Positions 1 through 11,090 are shown, counted from the first letter of the stretch. The stretch: 15,109 nt of DNA from Streptococcus constellatus (GCF_902167705.1 NZ_CABHMZ010000014.1:1-15109), one strand, 5' to 3'. Numbers and translations: made by a program. Notes: a model not told the origin generated them from the letters alone.

Positions 1-60
1 CCACGAAAATGTTTAGCTTACAGAACTGCTTATGAAGCTCTAGTGGATGAGTTAGAGTAA
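1..60 (+). CDS. IS30-family transposase, C-terminal fragment (left copy)
   Basis: The first 60 bases are open in frame 1 and encode 19 residues followed by TAA, starting PRKCLAYRTAYEAL. This resembles the C-terminal end of IS30-family DDE transposases, which typically finish with an RPRKCLxxKTPxE-type motif. Only the tail is visible because the window starts inside the gene, so the catalytic domain cannot be assessed. The transposase reads rightward, convergent with the host genes. The same 60 bases occur in reverse complement at the other end of the window. The assignment rests on a short motif recognised from memory; the exact IS name is not assigned. Confidence 0.7.
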   Translation, partial: PRKCLAYRTAYEALVDELE

Positions 61-87
61 ATGTTGCACTTATTCTTGCAATTTATC
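1..87 (+). mobile_element. Terminus of IS30-family element (left copy), half of an 87-bp inverted repeat
   Basis: Bases 1-87 are the exact reverse complement of 15023-15109. Identity stops at base 88, so the element boundary is at or just before 87. After the transposase stop codon come about 27 bp that should contain the terminal inverted repeat. They include an internal dyad, TTGCA (64-68), 8 bp, TGCAA (77-81), a possible transposase-binding or hairpin motif. The insertion falls in the 3' part of the CD1845-family gene. The far side of the element lies outside the window, so a target duplication cannot be checked. Confidence 0.8.
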
Positions 88-342
88 ACTTTCTAAAAAA
101 GCTATAACTACTGCTCCAACCATCGGTATTCCGTATGGGCTTAATAAAAAACTTAATACCAAAGCTTCTATACCAAGTGATACATCTTTTTGTATAAATG
201 AGCCTATCGTAGCAACTATACACATCAACATCAAAAGGTAAAGAATAGTTGTTCCTATGCCGAGCAGGAATGTTAGAAAAGCTGTGAGGATACTTAACAC
301 CAAGCTAATTGGAAACAAGATTATTTTTATTATCCATCTCAT
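70..342 (-). pseudogene. CD1845-family small membrane protein (ICE cargo), 3' end cut by IS30
   Basis: This 90-residue hydrophobic protein starts with a short basic segment (MRWIIKIILFP). Membrane segments lie at about residues 4-30, 33-50 and 58-85, and it contains the SPYGIP motif. It matches my recollection of CD1845-family proteins carried by clostridial and streptococcal conjugative elements; their function is unknown. The start has an excellent Shine-Dalgarno (GGAGGG, 5 bases from ATG), located in the 18-bp gap after the rlmCD stop, so it is probably cotranscribed with the end of rlmCD. Sequence from base 87 downward belongs to the IS element, so roughly the last six residues (DKLQE region) and the TAA at 70-72 come from the IS. 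The native C-terminus, probably around ten residues, is lost. Whether the hybrid protein works is unknown. Confidence 0.65.
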
Positions 343-360
343 AAATACCCTCCATTTCTA

Positions 361-2004
<1,644 letters not shown>

Positions 2005-2025
2005 CTATCAGCTTTGCCATTTCCC

Positions 2026-2057
2026 AAAAAAAGAAAGCGACAGAATCATCACTTTCT
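2026..2057 (-). terminator. Strong intrinsic terminator after psr
   Basis: Read on the minus strand, AGAAAGTGA (2057-2049) pairs with TCGCTTTCT (2040-2032) over 9 bp with one G-T wobble, closing an 8-base loop. The stem's last T begins a run of seven T (2032-2026). It sits 10 bp beyond the psr stop codon. It should end the aroA-aroK-pheA-psr unit and separate it from rlmCD. Confidence 0.85.
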
Positions 2058-2067
2058 ATTCTATCAT

Positions 2068-3402
2068 TTATCTGAGTCCAAGTTGTGCCAATTTTTCTTT
2101 ATAGGCTTCAAAATCAACTAGTAAGCCTTGACCACCATACATATCATAGGCATCTATCCAATCTCCATTTTCAGGAATGGTCACCTTTTCAACACCATTA
2201 CGAGCGTTGGTAAGAGAAGACAAGCCGTGCGTTAGTAAAAAACTATACGGAACGTTGGTCGAGGTTAAAGCAAATACTTTTCCAAGTGCTTCAGAACCTG
2301 TAAAGAGTTTCGTTGGGTCTTTTACTTGCTGAATAATCGCGCTCATCACCTCTTGTTGGCGACGTGTTCGACCAAAATCTCCTTCGTCATCTTTACGGAA
2401 ACGCGCATAATTCAAAAGCGTGCGACCGTCCATTCGTTGTTTGCCAACCTTAATCGTCTGCTCTGGAACCACTCCGTCTTTCATATTGAGGTCGTCTGGC
2501 ACCTGTACTTCACTCACTTTTTCACCATCAATAGTTGAAAAATTCGCATTCATTTCAACACCATTTGGAAAAAGGGTATCAATAGCTGTCGCAAAGGTTG
2601 AAAAATCAACCAAGGCATAATATTTAATGTCAATATCAAAATTGTCTTTCAGCACTTGGCGTACTAATTCAGCACCTTGATTGTTATTTTGCTCCCCAAT
2701 GGCATACGCTACATTTAACTTTTGATCATAACCTGATCCTTGACTGACTCCATCAATGTGAACGAGCGTGTCTCTCATAAAACTGACGAGTTTCATTTTT
2801 TTATTTTTTCCACCGACATTTAAGACCATAATCGAATCTGTCCGCGTCTCGGAAGAAGATTGACCAATTCGTCCATCTGTGCCCAAAATAAGTATATTCA
2901 CACCGTCTTTTGTATCTTTCCCATTAAAGACTTCTGTTTGAGCGGCTTTGGCATTTGGATTGCCATTAGAGGCAGTCAAGCCTTTTATAAACATGAAAAG
3001 CATGCCTCCTACAATGAGAAGCAAAAGGACAGCAAGCCAAGCTAAAATTCGTTTCACACGGATTTTTCTATGCCGCTTTTCCTTTTTAGGCTTGGGCGAA
3101 TTTTCTACATTTTCGGCTGTATAATTTGATACGCGCTCTTTTTTAACTCGTTTATTACGGCGACTTCTCTCTGGATATTGAGGCAATCCTTGTTCAGTAT
3201 AACCAAAATTCTCAGGCACTTGTTGGTCAGAAAAGGTATTTCTCATTTCCTGAATCGACTCTATTCTTTGGTTTCCTTCTTGTTTTCTAAGAAGATATTG
3301 ATACTCTTTTTTCTCACGTTCATTTAAATAATGGATATTTTTGTAAAGATAGTCCAGTCGTAATTGCTCATGGTGGCTGAGATTATCTGATTTTTTACCC
3401 AT
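2068..3402 (-). CDS. psr: LCP-family (LytR-CpsA-Psr) cell wall protein, Psr type
   Basis: An LCP-family protein expected to transfer undecaprenyl-linked glycopolymers (teichoic acid or capsule type) onto peptidoglycan outside the membrane. The 444 residues begin with a long, charged cytoplasmic region (1-118) rich in K, R, E and Q. One membrane segment follows (about 119-141), then the extracytoplasmic LCP domain from about 166. Conserved charged residues of the phosphoryl-lipid pocket are visible: RTDS (187-190), SFMRDT (207-212) and NYARFRKDDEGDFGRTRRQ (331-349). It starts 12 bp after the pheA stop with GGAG as ribosome site. A psr gene directly after pheA is the arrangement I recall from S. 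pneumoniae and S. mutans. Its place in an amino acid operon is conserved, but no functional link is obvious. Confidence 0.9.
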   Translation of the reverse strand: MGKKSDNLSHHEQLRLDYLYKNIHYLNEREKKEYQYLLRKQEGNQRIESIQEMRNTFSDQQVPENFGYTEQGLPQYPERSRRNKRVKKERVSNYTAENVENSPKPKKEKRHRKIRVKRILAWLAVLLLLIVGGMLFMFIKGLTASNGNPNAKAAQTEVFNGKDTKDGVNILILGTDGRIGQSSSETRTDSIMVLNVGGKNKKMKLVSFMRDTLVHIDGVSQGSGYDQKLNVAYAIGEQNNNQGAELVRQVLKDNFDIDIKYYALVDFSTFATAIDTLFPNGVEMNANFSTIDGEKVSEVQVPDDLNMKDGVVPEQTIKVGKQRMDGRTLLNYARFRKDDEGDFGRTRRQQEVMSAIIQQVKDPTKLFTGSEALGKVFALTSTNVPYSFLLTHGLSSLTNARNGVEKVTIPENGDWIDAYDMYGGQGLLVDFEAYKEKLAQLGLR

Positions 3403-3414
3403 AATTTCTCCAAT

Positions 3415-4244
3415 CTACTTTTCTGAAATAGTATAAACAGTATAATTTCCTAAAATTTTATAAGTAATGCCAATTGCTTCTAACTCTTTCATCGCAAACG
3501 ACACCAAATTTTCTTTTTCATTATTGATGTCCACAATGAAAAAATATTCTCCCAATGCTGTCTTCAACGGGCGGCTTTCAATCTTTGTCAAATCAATTCC
3601 CCGCCAAGCAAAAGTTGCAAGAGCTTTGTATAAAGCACCGGGTAAATTGTCTGGCAAAGTCAACGCAAGCGTTATTTTCTTTTCCTTAGGATATAATGGC
3701 AAATCTGGAATCGACTGTCCTAGCAACCAAAAACGGGTGAAATTCTCGTCCATTTCTTGAATATCTTCTGCAATAATCTGCAGACCATATTCATTAGCTG
3801 CACTCCTTGGTGCAATGGCTGCATAATTTTCTTCTGGATGCTGAGCCACAAAGCGTGCCGCATAAGCTGTGCTAGCTGTTATTTCGATTTTAGCTTGTGG
3901 ATAATGCTGGCGAACATATTTTTTCCCCTGTGCAATCGCCTGCGGATGAGAAAAGATTTTTTCTACTGGCTTATCTACTGTCGTTGCCAATAATTGTTGT
4001 TTGATTGGCTGAACGATTTCTGCCACAGCATGAATGGCTGCCTGATGAAAAAGATAGTCCAATGTTTCATGAACGCTTCCTTCAATTGAATTTTCAACTG
4101 GCACTACAGAATAATCCACTTCACCTGTTTCGTAGGCTTTTACCACTTCTGTAATATTCTCAAAAGCAACCAAAATATCTGTCGGAAAGGCTTCTTGCGC
4201 TACATGATGAGAAAAAGAACCTTTCGGACCTAAAAATCCAACTT

Positions 4245-4248
<4 letters not shown>
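3415..4248 (-). CDS. pheA: Prephenate dehydratase
   Basis: Converts prephenate to phenylpyruvate, the committed step to phenylalanine. The 277 residues match a stand-alone dehydratase with no fused chorismate mutase. The catalytic PDT domain spans about 1-180 and carries the TRF motif (171-173, in DENFTRFWLLG), whose threonine is essential in the family. The C-terminal ACT domain (about 190-272) has the GAL motif (204-206) and ESRP motif (224-227) that bind phenylalanine, so feedback inhibition is expected. The start codon overlaps the aroK stop by 4 bp (ATGA), indicating translational coupling. Confidence 0.97.
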
Positions 4249-6021
<1,773 letters not shown>

Positions 6022-6027
6022 TTACAT

Positions 6028-6056
6028 ATTGTACCATAAAAAGAGAAGGGAAACAA
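6028..6056 (-). promoter_or_regulatory. Promoter of the aroA-aroK-pheA-psr unit
   Basis: On the minus strand the -35 is TTGTTT (6056-6051), the spacer is 17 bp and the -10 is TACAAT (6033-6028). A TG one base before the -10 (TGGTACAAT) makes it an extended -10. The start site should fall near 6021, giving a leader of about 24 bases before the aroA ATG at 5997. That is too short for an attenuator or riboswitch. Confidence 0.7.
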
Positions 6057-6107
6057 AAGGGAGCGGGGAAAAAGCTTCATTTCGTAGAATTCAACTTTTC
6101 CTCACCC
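6051..6107 (-). terminator. Possible weak terminator after the 2-hydroxyacid dehydrogenase gene
   Basis: On the minus strand GGGTGAGGAAAAG (6107-6095) can pair imperfectly with CTTTTTCCCCGCTCCC (6074-6059) across a 20-base loop, and TTTTGTTT (6058-6051) follows. The stem has bulges and mismatches, so termination is probably partial. The T-rich run contains the -35 of the aroA promoter, so the two elements overlap. Confidence 0.35.
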
Positions 6108-6115
6108 TCTTAGAA

Positions 6116-7030
6116 TTATAAACTTTCTGCAAATTTTTGCTTGATGAATTGTGCAGAGTAAGCTAATTTTTCTTTCTCTTTTTCCGTTAAACTAAGTTTG
6201 ACTTGCTCAAGAATTCCCTCACGCCCTACAATCGCTGGATAACTCAAGTACGTGTCTAATGGTTGATAATAATTTGACACCGGCAATTCTTCATGTGAAT
6301 CTGATACAAGAGCTACTGCTAAACGGATAGCTGCGCTCGCAATACCATAAGATGTGTATTTTTTGCCATAAAAGACGGTATGCCCTCCTTTAAGGGCTTC
6401 TAGAGCAATCTCATCCAACTCCTCGACTGAAGCAAATGTAGAAATCGGTTGCCCTTTTATCCGTACTTGGCTCCAAGCTGTAAATTGAGAATTCCCATGT
6501 TCTCCAAGATTGTAGCCATAAACGCTTCGAGGGTCAACACCAAAGCGAACACCAACTGCACGTTTCATACGAGCTGTGTCTAGCAGCGTTCCTGTTCCAA
6601 TAACGCGCTCTTTAGGCAGACCAGTATAGTGCTGATAAAGACTGGTAATGACATCTACTGGATTACTAATAACAATGATAATCCCTGTAAATCCAACTTT
6701 TTTCAATTGTTCAGCAACAAAAGGGACTTCCTTAGACGTAAAAGGTAATTCAGCAAATCGATCAGCGTTGGGGTTATCTTGTAATTTGATATTGCCCAGT
6801 GCTGACACCACCACATCCGCATCTGCCAACGCCTGATAATCATTAACAATAATATTCGCATGATGATTCAAATTGGCTGCGGCGTCCTGAAAGTCAAGTG
6901 CATCTGCTTTGACTTTCGCTTCATTTTTATCAATCAAGACATAATCATCAAAAGCACCTTGCGCAATCAGACCATGCGCGACTGCGGCACCAACATTTCC
7001 CATACCAATAATCGCAATTTTACGTGACAT
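6116..7030 (-). CDS. L-2-hydroxyisocaproate dehydrogenase-like NAD-dependent 2-hydroxyacid dehydrogenase
   Basis: A member of the LDH/MDH superfamily expected to reduce branched-chain or aromatic 2-oxoacids to L-2-hydroxyacids with NADH. The 304 residues match L-HicDH of Weissella confusa closely from memory, including [15 protein letters not shown] (11-25) and [12 protein letters not shown] (144-155). The nucleotide site is GMGNVG (9-14), with D34 as the acidic residue that favours NAD. The catalytic pair is D151 and H178 (GEHGNS). The substrate-loop region (80-100, [14 protein letters not shown]) differs from lactate dehydrogenases. GGAGGT lies 5 bases before the ATG. It has its own promoter and sits between two aro units. 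I infer that it acts on 2-oxoacids such as phenylpyruvate, hydroxyphenylpyruvate or 2-ketoisocaproate. It is not expected to be the main lactate dehydrogenase. Confidence 0.88.
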   Translation of the reverse strand: MSRKIAIIGMGNVGAAVAHGLIAQGAFDDYVLIDKNEAKVKADALDFQDAAANLNHHANIIVNDYQALADADVVVSALGNIKLQDNPNADRFAELPFTSKEVPFVAEQLKKVGFTGIIIVISNPVDVITSLYQHYTGLPKERVIGTGTLLDTARMKRAVGVRFGVDPRSVYGYNLGEHGNSQFTAWSQVRIKGQPISTFASVEELDEIALEALKGGHTVFYGKKYTSYGIASAAIRLAVALVSDSHEELPVSNYYQPLDTYLSYPAIVGREGILEQVKLSLTEKEKEKLAYSAQFIKQKFAESL

Positions 7031-7100
7031 AAAGCACCTCCATAAAATACACTGTTCAGCTTCATCATTAAACTGAAAATCTGTCTAGTTGATACATTTC

Positions 7101-7128
7101 ATTATACTCAGAAATCATCAAAATACAA
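7101..7128 (-). promoter_or_regulatory. Promoter of the 2-hydroxyacid dehydrogenase gene
   Basis: On the minus strand the -35 is TTGTAT (7128-7123), the spacer 16 bp and the -10 a perfect TATAAT (7106-7101). The predicted start near 7094 gives a leader of about 64 bases. The -35 lies inside a 16-bp palindrome and next to a CodY-box-like site, so the promoter looks regulated. Confidence 0.7.
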
Positions 7129-7135
7129 GTATTTT
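7120..7135. promoter_or_regulatory. Perfect 16-bp palindrome over the -35, candidate operator
   Basis: The sequence AAAATACAAGTATTTT is two perfect 7-bp arms (AAAATAC and GTATTTT) around a 2-bp centre. It covers the whole -35 hexamer of the dehydrogenase promoter, where a bound dimeric repressor would block RNA polymerase. It does not fit a cop box (TACAnnTGTA) or a Rex site. The regulator is not identifiable from the sequence. Confidence 0.5.
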
Positions 7136-7140
7136 CCTAA

Positions 7141-7155
7141 AATATGCAGAAAATT
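7141..7155. promoter_or_regulatory. CodY-box-like site
   Basis: On the minus strand AATTTTCTGCATATT matches the CodY consensus AATTTTCWGAAAATT at 13 of 15 positions. It lies 12 bp upstream of the -35 of the dehydrogenase gene. CodY senses branched-chain amino acids, and the enzyme family uses branched-chain 2-oxoacids, so the context fits. In AT-rich DNA two-mismatch matches can occur by chance. Confidence 0.4.
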
Positions 7156-7201
7156 CGCACATTTGTTGAATCCTTTCTTCTCCTATGGATTTCATGCACA
7201 T

Positions 7202-7230
7202 AAAAAGCTGGGCTAAATTTGCACCAGCTT
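7202..7230 (-). terminator. Intrinsic terminator ending the aroD-to-UPF0342 unit
   Basis: On the minus strand AAGCTGG (7230-7224) pairs perfectly with CCAGCTT (7211-7205) over 7 bp around a 12-base loop. A short T run (TTTTT counting the stem's last two) follows. It lies 12 bp beyond the UPF0342 stop codon. The short stem and T run suggest moderate strength, with possible read-through into the dehydrogenase gene. Confidence 0.6.
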
Positions 7231-7242
7231 GTATCGTAACCT

Positions 7243-7581
7243 TTATTTCAACAATTCTTGAACTGGATCAAAAATGATGCGTTCAATATCAGCCAAGTAA
7301 ATAGACAACTGTTGTTGTTTATTGAAAAATTCAGTCAGAGCAGGATTGCCTTGAATCTTATCCCCAAACGATTTCATCTTATCTTGCACTTCTTGCGTTG
7401 GCATTTGACCTGATTGCGCCATGACTTGCAGTTCTTGCTGGAAAGCTAGATAATCTTTCAAAAGACTCTTTGCTTCGCTATCAGCATCTACTGCTTTTTT
7501 GCTTTCGACAACGGCTTTGTACTCAGGAAGGTCACGCAGAGTACGGCTTAATTCATTTGCTAAATCATAAATATTTGACAT
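7243..7581 (-). CDS. UPF0342 / YlbF-YmcA-like protein
   Basis: A 112-residue protein of the UPF0342 group, related to the YlbF/YmcA (Com_YlbF) fold. It is predicted to be almost wholly alpha-helical: helices at about 1-25, 30-60 ([24 protein letters not shown]), 66-80 and 85-110. It has no signal peptide, membrane segment or catalytic motif. B. subtilis YlbF and YmcA are parts of a complex that affects RNase Y and development; whether the streptococcal UPF0342 proteins share that role is not known to me. It starts 12 bp after tyrA with a strong AAGGAGG site, and a UPF0342 gene after tyrA is the usual streptococcal order. A terminator follows at once, so it is the last gene of the first unit. 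Confidence 0.85.
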   Translation of the reverse strand: MSNIYDLANELSRTLRDLPEYKAVVESKKAVDADSEAKSLLKDYLAFQQELQVMAQSGQMPTQEVQDKMKSFGDKIQGNPALTEFFNKQQQLSIYLADIERIIFDPVQELLK

Positions 7582-7593
7582 TGTATTTCCTCC

Positions 7594-8700
7594 TTAATCT
7601 AAAAAGACTTGATATGGGGTCTTTTCTCTTATTATTTTAGCAGATTTTTCCAAATCTTCACGATTTTTAAAGGTGATTTGCAAAATTCCGTTAATATCTT
7701 CGCGATTTTCTTCATTGATGTGAATATTAACAATAGATGTTCCCCTTAAAAGTTCCAATACTCCTAAAATAGCATCTTCTTCATCGGGAACATTGATGAA
7801 AATGTCATAAAAACTATCCACACCTGCTCTCTTATGGATTTCCATAGCTTTTCGCACTTGGCGACCATGCTGAAAGAAATTCCAAATTACATCTTCATTT
7901 TTATTCTGAATGGCACCTGAAATGGTATCCAAGCGTTTCTTAAAATCCTCTATCCTCTCTAAAATGGCATCTGGATTTGTCAACAAAATCGAAGTCCACA
8001 TGCCCGGCTCACTTTCTGCAATCCGTGTCATATCACGGAATCCCCCAGCAGCGAAATGCTGTGTCATTTCGTGCCGTTGAGTATAGGCAGCGGCTTGATC
8101 CATAAGACTAGAAGCGAGAATATGCGGAAAATGGCTAATTTGACTGGTGACACGATCGTGTTCTGTGGCATCAATCTCGATAAAGCGAGCATGCAGACCA
8201 GATAAGAGATTCTTCATTTCTGCTATCGTGCCCTCTTTCGTCAAATGAGACGGAGTAAAAATATAATAGGCATTTTCAAAGAGGTTTACATCTGCTGCAC
8301 TAGCACCTGACTTATGGCTACCAGCCATCGGATGGGCACCTATAAAGCGAATGGTTTTCTCCTTTAGAGCTTCTTCAGCAGTAGCTACAATTTCAGCTTT
8401 GGTAGAGCCTGCATCTGAGATAATCACATCTTTTTTCAAATCTAGAGTTGCTAATTGCCTGATAAACTCAATGGTTTGCTTGATAGGGACAGCAAGAATA
8501 ATCACATCTGCCAGAGGAGCAAATTCAGCAAATTGATCGGTCACTTGATCCACCATGCCTTTTTCAAGGGCAATTTTTCGAGATTCCTCTCCACGATTGT
8601 AACCTAATATAGTATAGTCTGGATGATCACGTCGGATTCCAAGTGCGATTGATGCACCAATCAAACCAAGACCCGCAATATAAATAACTTTCTTTTCCAT
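7594..8700 (-). CDS. tyrA: Prephenate dehydrogenase with C-terminal ACT domain
   Basis: Oxidatively decarboxylates prephenate to 4-hydroxyphenylpyruvate using NAD, the committed step to tyrosine. The ATG at 8700 is chosen over one at 8724 because AAGGAG lies 5 bases upstream and MEKKVIYIAGLGLIGAS is the normal N-terminus. This gives 368 residues, close to pneumococcal TyrA. The Rossmann motif is AGLGLIGAS (9-17). The conserved histidines lie in GAHPMAGSH (121-129) and SQISHFPH (186-193). The C-terminal ACT domain (about 298-368) contains LRGTSIVNIHINEE, suggesting feedback by tyrosine. It begins 10 bp after the DUF1634 stop codon, and its ribosome site directly abuts that stop. Confidence 0.96.
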   Translation of the reverse strand: MEKKVIYIAGLGLIGASIALGIRRDHPDYTILGYNRGEESRKIALEKGMVDQVTDQFAEFAPLADVIILAVPIKQTIEFIRQLATLDLKKDVIISDAGSTKAEIVATAEEALKEKTIRFIGAHPMAGSHKSGASAADVNLFENAYYIFTPSHLTKEGTIAEMKNLLSGLHARFIEIDATEHDRVTSQISHFPHILASSLMDQAAAYTQRHEMTQHFAAGGFRDMTRIAESEPGMWTSILLTNPDAILERIEDFKKRLDTISGAIQNKNEDVIWNFFQHGRQVRKAMEIHKRAGVDSFYDIFINVPDEEDAILGVLELLRGTSIVNIHINEENREDINGILQITFKNREDLEKSAKIIREKTPYQVFLD

Positions 8701-8710
8701 CCTCACTCCT

Positions 8711-9091
8711 TTACTTTGGCTCAATGATAAATCCTAGAATAATAGACACCAAAATAATAACCATAACAATCGCTGTGAAAATCGTATACATTTTATCTTT
8801 TGTTTTAACAAAAATGATAAATGTTGAAATCACTCGAAAAATCGGTGTCAAAATAAGCATAAAAGCCCCTAACAACATAAACGTCACTGCATCAAAAATG
8901 GAATGGCTCTTCACATAGGCAACTGGATTAAACTGTTCCAAATTTTTTAAAGAAATGACCTGCTGACCACTAAAAAGGTAAAGAACCAAGCCAATAAACA
9001 TAAAAAGAATGGAGAGAAAAATCCCTATGCGAAGAATTTTCCCCATGACCAAATCCAGCTGCTCTTTTTCTTCCTGCATTTTATCTGTCAT
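8711..9091 (-). CDS. DUF1634 family integral membrane protein
   Basis: A 126-residue protein with a hydrophilic, acidic N-terminus (1-18) and three predicted membrane segments at about 20-41, 66-95 and 101-122. It belongs, by my recognition, to DUF1634, whose members often neighbour TSUP (DUF81) transporters; no function is established. The start overlaps the stop of the TSUP gene by 4 bp (ATGA), so the two are translationally coupled. I infer that it is an accessory subunit or stability partner of that transporter. The pair is absent from the aro operons I remember of S. pneumoniae and S. mutans, where tyrA follows aroC directly. Confidence 0.75.
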   Translation of the reverse strand: MTDKMQEEKEQLDLVMGKILRIGIFLSILFMFIGLVLYLFSGQQVISLKNLEQFNPVAYVKSHSIFDAVTFMLLGAFMLILTPIFRVISTFIIFVKTKDKMYTIFTAIVMVIILVSIILGFIIEPK

Positions 9092-9924
9092 TTCATACCT
9101 CGTATAAACATTTGCATGCCAAGGGCTAATAAAGCAACTAGAAAAATCCAGCGCAATACTTTTACAGGCACATAAGGCATGATACGACTTCCAATGAAAG
9201 AACCTGCTAAAACACCTAAGGCGATTGGCGTAACCAATACCGGATTGATTTGCCCGACAAAAAGATAAAAGATAGCTGAAGCCGTTCCTGTCACTCCCAT
9301 CATAAAGTTAGAAGTCGCTGAACTAGCTTTTAAAGGCATTTTCATAACAGTATCCATAGCCAAGACCTTGAAAGCTCCTGCACCAATTCCTAAAAGTGCA
9401 GACATAACGCCAGCAAAAAACATGACAATAGAGCCACCAGGAACATTGGTTACTTGATACTTGATTGTTTGATTGAGGCCTTTGTCAAAATATTCACCAC
9501 CGAGATTTAATTTCTCAGCAATGGCATCATTGTGGCTCACAGTCTGAACTTCCTTTTTAGCACGAATCTTCTGGTATATATTAAATGCCTGAAAAAGCAT
9601 GAGAGCTCCGTAAAGCAAAAAAAGAATCTGTGAATCTGTTATCACTGATAACATTGCACCTACAAAGGCTCCTAAAGTCGTAAAAATTTCCAAAAACATG
9701 GCAATTCGCAGATTGAGCATGTCATCTTTTAGATAGGCAATCGCAGAGCCTGAACTAGTCGCTAAAACCGCAATAATAGAAGCTCCGACTGCATATTTGA
9801 TGTCTACTCCAAATAAAAGAGTAAGCACAGGCGTAATAACAATTCCACCTCCAAGTCCTAACAAAGCTCCCAAAATTCCCGCAAAAATTCCGACCAAAGC
9901 CATCGTAAACATATAGGTGAACAT
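9088..9924 (-). CDS. TSUP (TauE/SafE, DUF81) family membrane transporter
   Basis: A 278-residue integral membrane protein with about eight predicted helices. It shows the internal duplication typical of TSUP: GALLGLGGGIVITP (19-32) in the first half and the matching SALLGIGAGAFKV (about 175-187) in the second. A hydrophilic loop with K, E and N joins the halves (about 120-160). TSUP proteins move small organic acids or sulfur-containing anions, usually with protons; the substrate here is unknown. The start codon overlaps the aroC stop by one base (TAATG), with GAAGG 7 bases upstream, and the stop overlaps DUF1634. That tight coupling suggests a role linked to aromatic biosynthesis, for example moving an aromatic or shikimate-type acid. 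This is inference. Confidence 0.85.
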   Translation of the reverse strand: MFTYMFTMALVGIFAGILGALLGLGGGIVITPVLTLLFGVDIKYAVGASIIAVLATSSGSAIAYLKDDMLNLRIAMFLEIFTTLGAFVGAMLSVITDSQILFLLYGALMLFQAFNIYQKIRAKKEVQTVSHNDAIAEKLNLGGEYFDKGLNQTIKYQVTNVPGGSIVMFFAGVMSALLGIGAGAFKVLAMDTVMKMPLKASSATSNFMMGVTGTASAIFYLFVGQINPVLVTPIALGVLAGSFIGSRIMPYVPVKVLRWIFLVALLALGMQMFIRGMK

Positions 9925-11090
9925 TAAAATACCTTCACATAATCACGGTGTTGTTGAACCGCTGCTTTTAATTCTTCCAAATTATCCGAAGAGAATTTCT
10001 CCAAAACCTCAGTTGCAAGCACTGTTGCAACAACAGCTTCCATAACAACACCAGCAGCTGGCAAAGCTGTCGGATCACTCCGTTCTACTGTTGCCTTATA
10101 AGACTCATGTGTCTCAATATCAACGCTCATAAGTGGCTTGTAGAGAGTTGGAATCGGCTTCATCACTCCGCGTACTACGATAGGTTCTCCGTTGGTCATA
10201 CCGCCCTCGAAACCGCCCAAATTGTTGGTACGACGAGTAAAGCCATCCTCTTTAGACCAGATTATTTCATCCATCACCTGACTGCCCTTAAGCCGCCCTG
10301 CTTCAAAACCAAGTCCAAATTCCACACCTTTAAATGCATTGATAGAAACCACTCCTTGAGCAATTTTAGCATCTAGCTTTCTATCCCATTGAACATAGGA
10401 ACCTAGTCCAACTGGCACACCACCGACAATGGTTTCAACAATTCCGCCAATCGTATCGCCATCTTTCTTAATTTGATCAATATAGGCTTTGATTTCCTCT
10501 TCACGTTCTGGATTGACAATCGAAACTTCTGACTGACGAGCACGTTTCTTGATTTCAGAAACGGTCAGATTTTTCGGAACCTCAATGTCAATGCCACCGA
10601 AAGTTACGATATGGCTAGCTATCTCAACTCCGATTTCTTCTAAGAGCCGTTTAGCAACCGCCCCCACCACAACCCGCATGGTCGTTTCACGTGCAGAAGA
10701 GCGCTCCAATGAATTGCGTAAGTCGTTAAAACGATATTTTATACCGCCGACCAAATCTGCATGACCCGGACGAGGTTTGGTAATCTTACGCAGCTCTTTT
10801 TTCTTGTCATCCACATCTGCTACATTCATAATATCCAACCATTTTTGATGATCTAGATTGGTCACATTGAGTGTAATCGGTCCCCCCATGGTTCGCCCAT
10901 GCCGAACACCAGAAGTAATTTCCACTTTGTCACTCTCTATTTTCATACGAGCTCCACGACCGTATCCGCCCTGACGGCGTTTCAACTCTGCATTGATATA
11001 GTCTGCTGTCAAAGGAAGCCCAGCTGGCACTCCTTCAATGATAGCTGTTAAACGCGGTCCATGTGACTCCCCAGCAGTTAAATATCTCAT
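9924..11090 (-). CDS. aroC: Chorismate synthase
   Basis: Converts EPSP to chorismate with reduced FMN, the last shared step of the pathway. The ATG at 11090 is chosen over one at 11123: GAGGT lies 6-7 bases upstream and [12 protein letters not shown] is the conserved N-terminus. The resulting 388 residues are the usual streptococcal length. Signatures are GESHGP with its catalytic histidine near residue 10, [10 protein letters not shown] (about 40-49), [10 protein letters not shown] and the flavin and substrate region [13 protein letters not shown]. It lies 33 bp after aroB and is coupled to the TSUP gene downstream. Confidence 0.97.
   Translation of the reverse strand: MRYLTAGESHGPRLTAIIEGVPAGLPLTADYINAELKRRQGGYGRGARMKIESDKVEITSGVRHGRTMGGPITLNVTNLDHQKWLDIMNVADVDDKKKELRKITKPRPGHADLVGGIKYRFNDLRNSLERSSARETTMRVVVGAVAKRLLEEIGVEIASHIVTFGGIDIEVPKNLTVSEIKKRARQSEVSIVNPEREEEIKAYIDQIKKDGDTIGGIVETIVGGVPVGLGSYVQWDRKLDAKIAQGVVSINAFKGVEFGLGFEAGRLKGSQVMDEIIWSKEDGFTRRTNNLGGFEGGMTNGEPIVVRGVMKPIPTLYKPLMSVDIETHESYKATVERSDPTALPAAGVVMEAVVATVLATEVLEKFSSDNLEELKAAVQQHRDYVKVF

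Noticed and set aside
7057..7079. Hairpin in the leader of the dehydrogenase gene (TTCAG, 13 bases, CTGAA)
   Set aside because: The arms are only 5 bp with a 13-base loop; too weak to call a regulatory structure.
7120..7135. CopY-type cop box or Rex site
   Set aside because: The centre TACAAGTA lacks the TACAnnTGTA spacing of cop boxes, and the arms do not match the TTGTGA/TCACAA pattern of Rex.
10107..10376. Opposite-strand open frames such as this one within aroC, and others within tyrA, aroA and rlmCD
   Set aside because: They are fully covered by conserved genes on the other strand, lack ribosome sites and show no recognisable domain.
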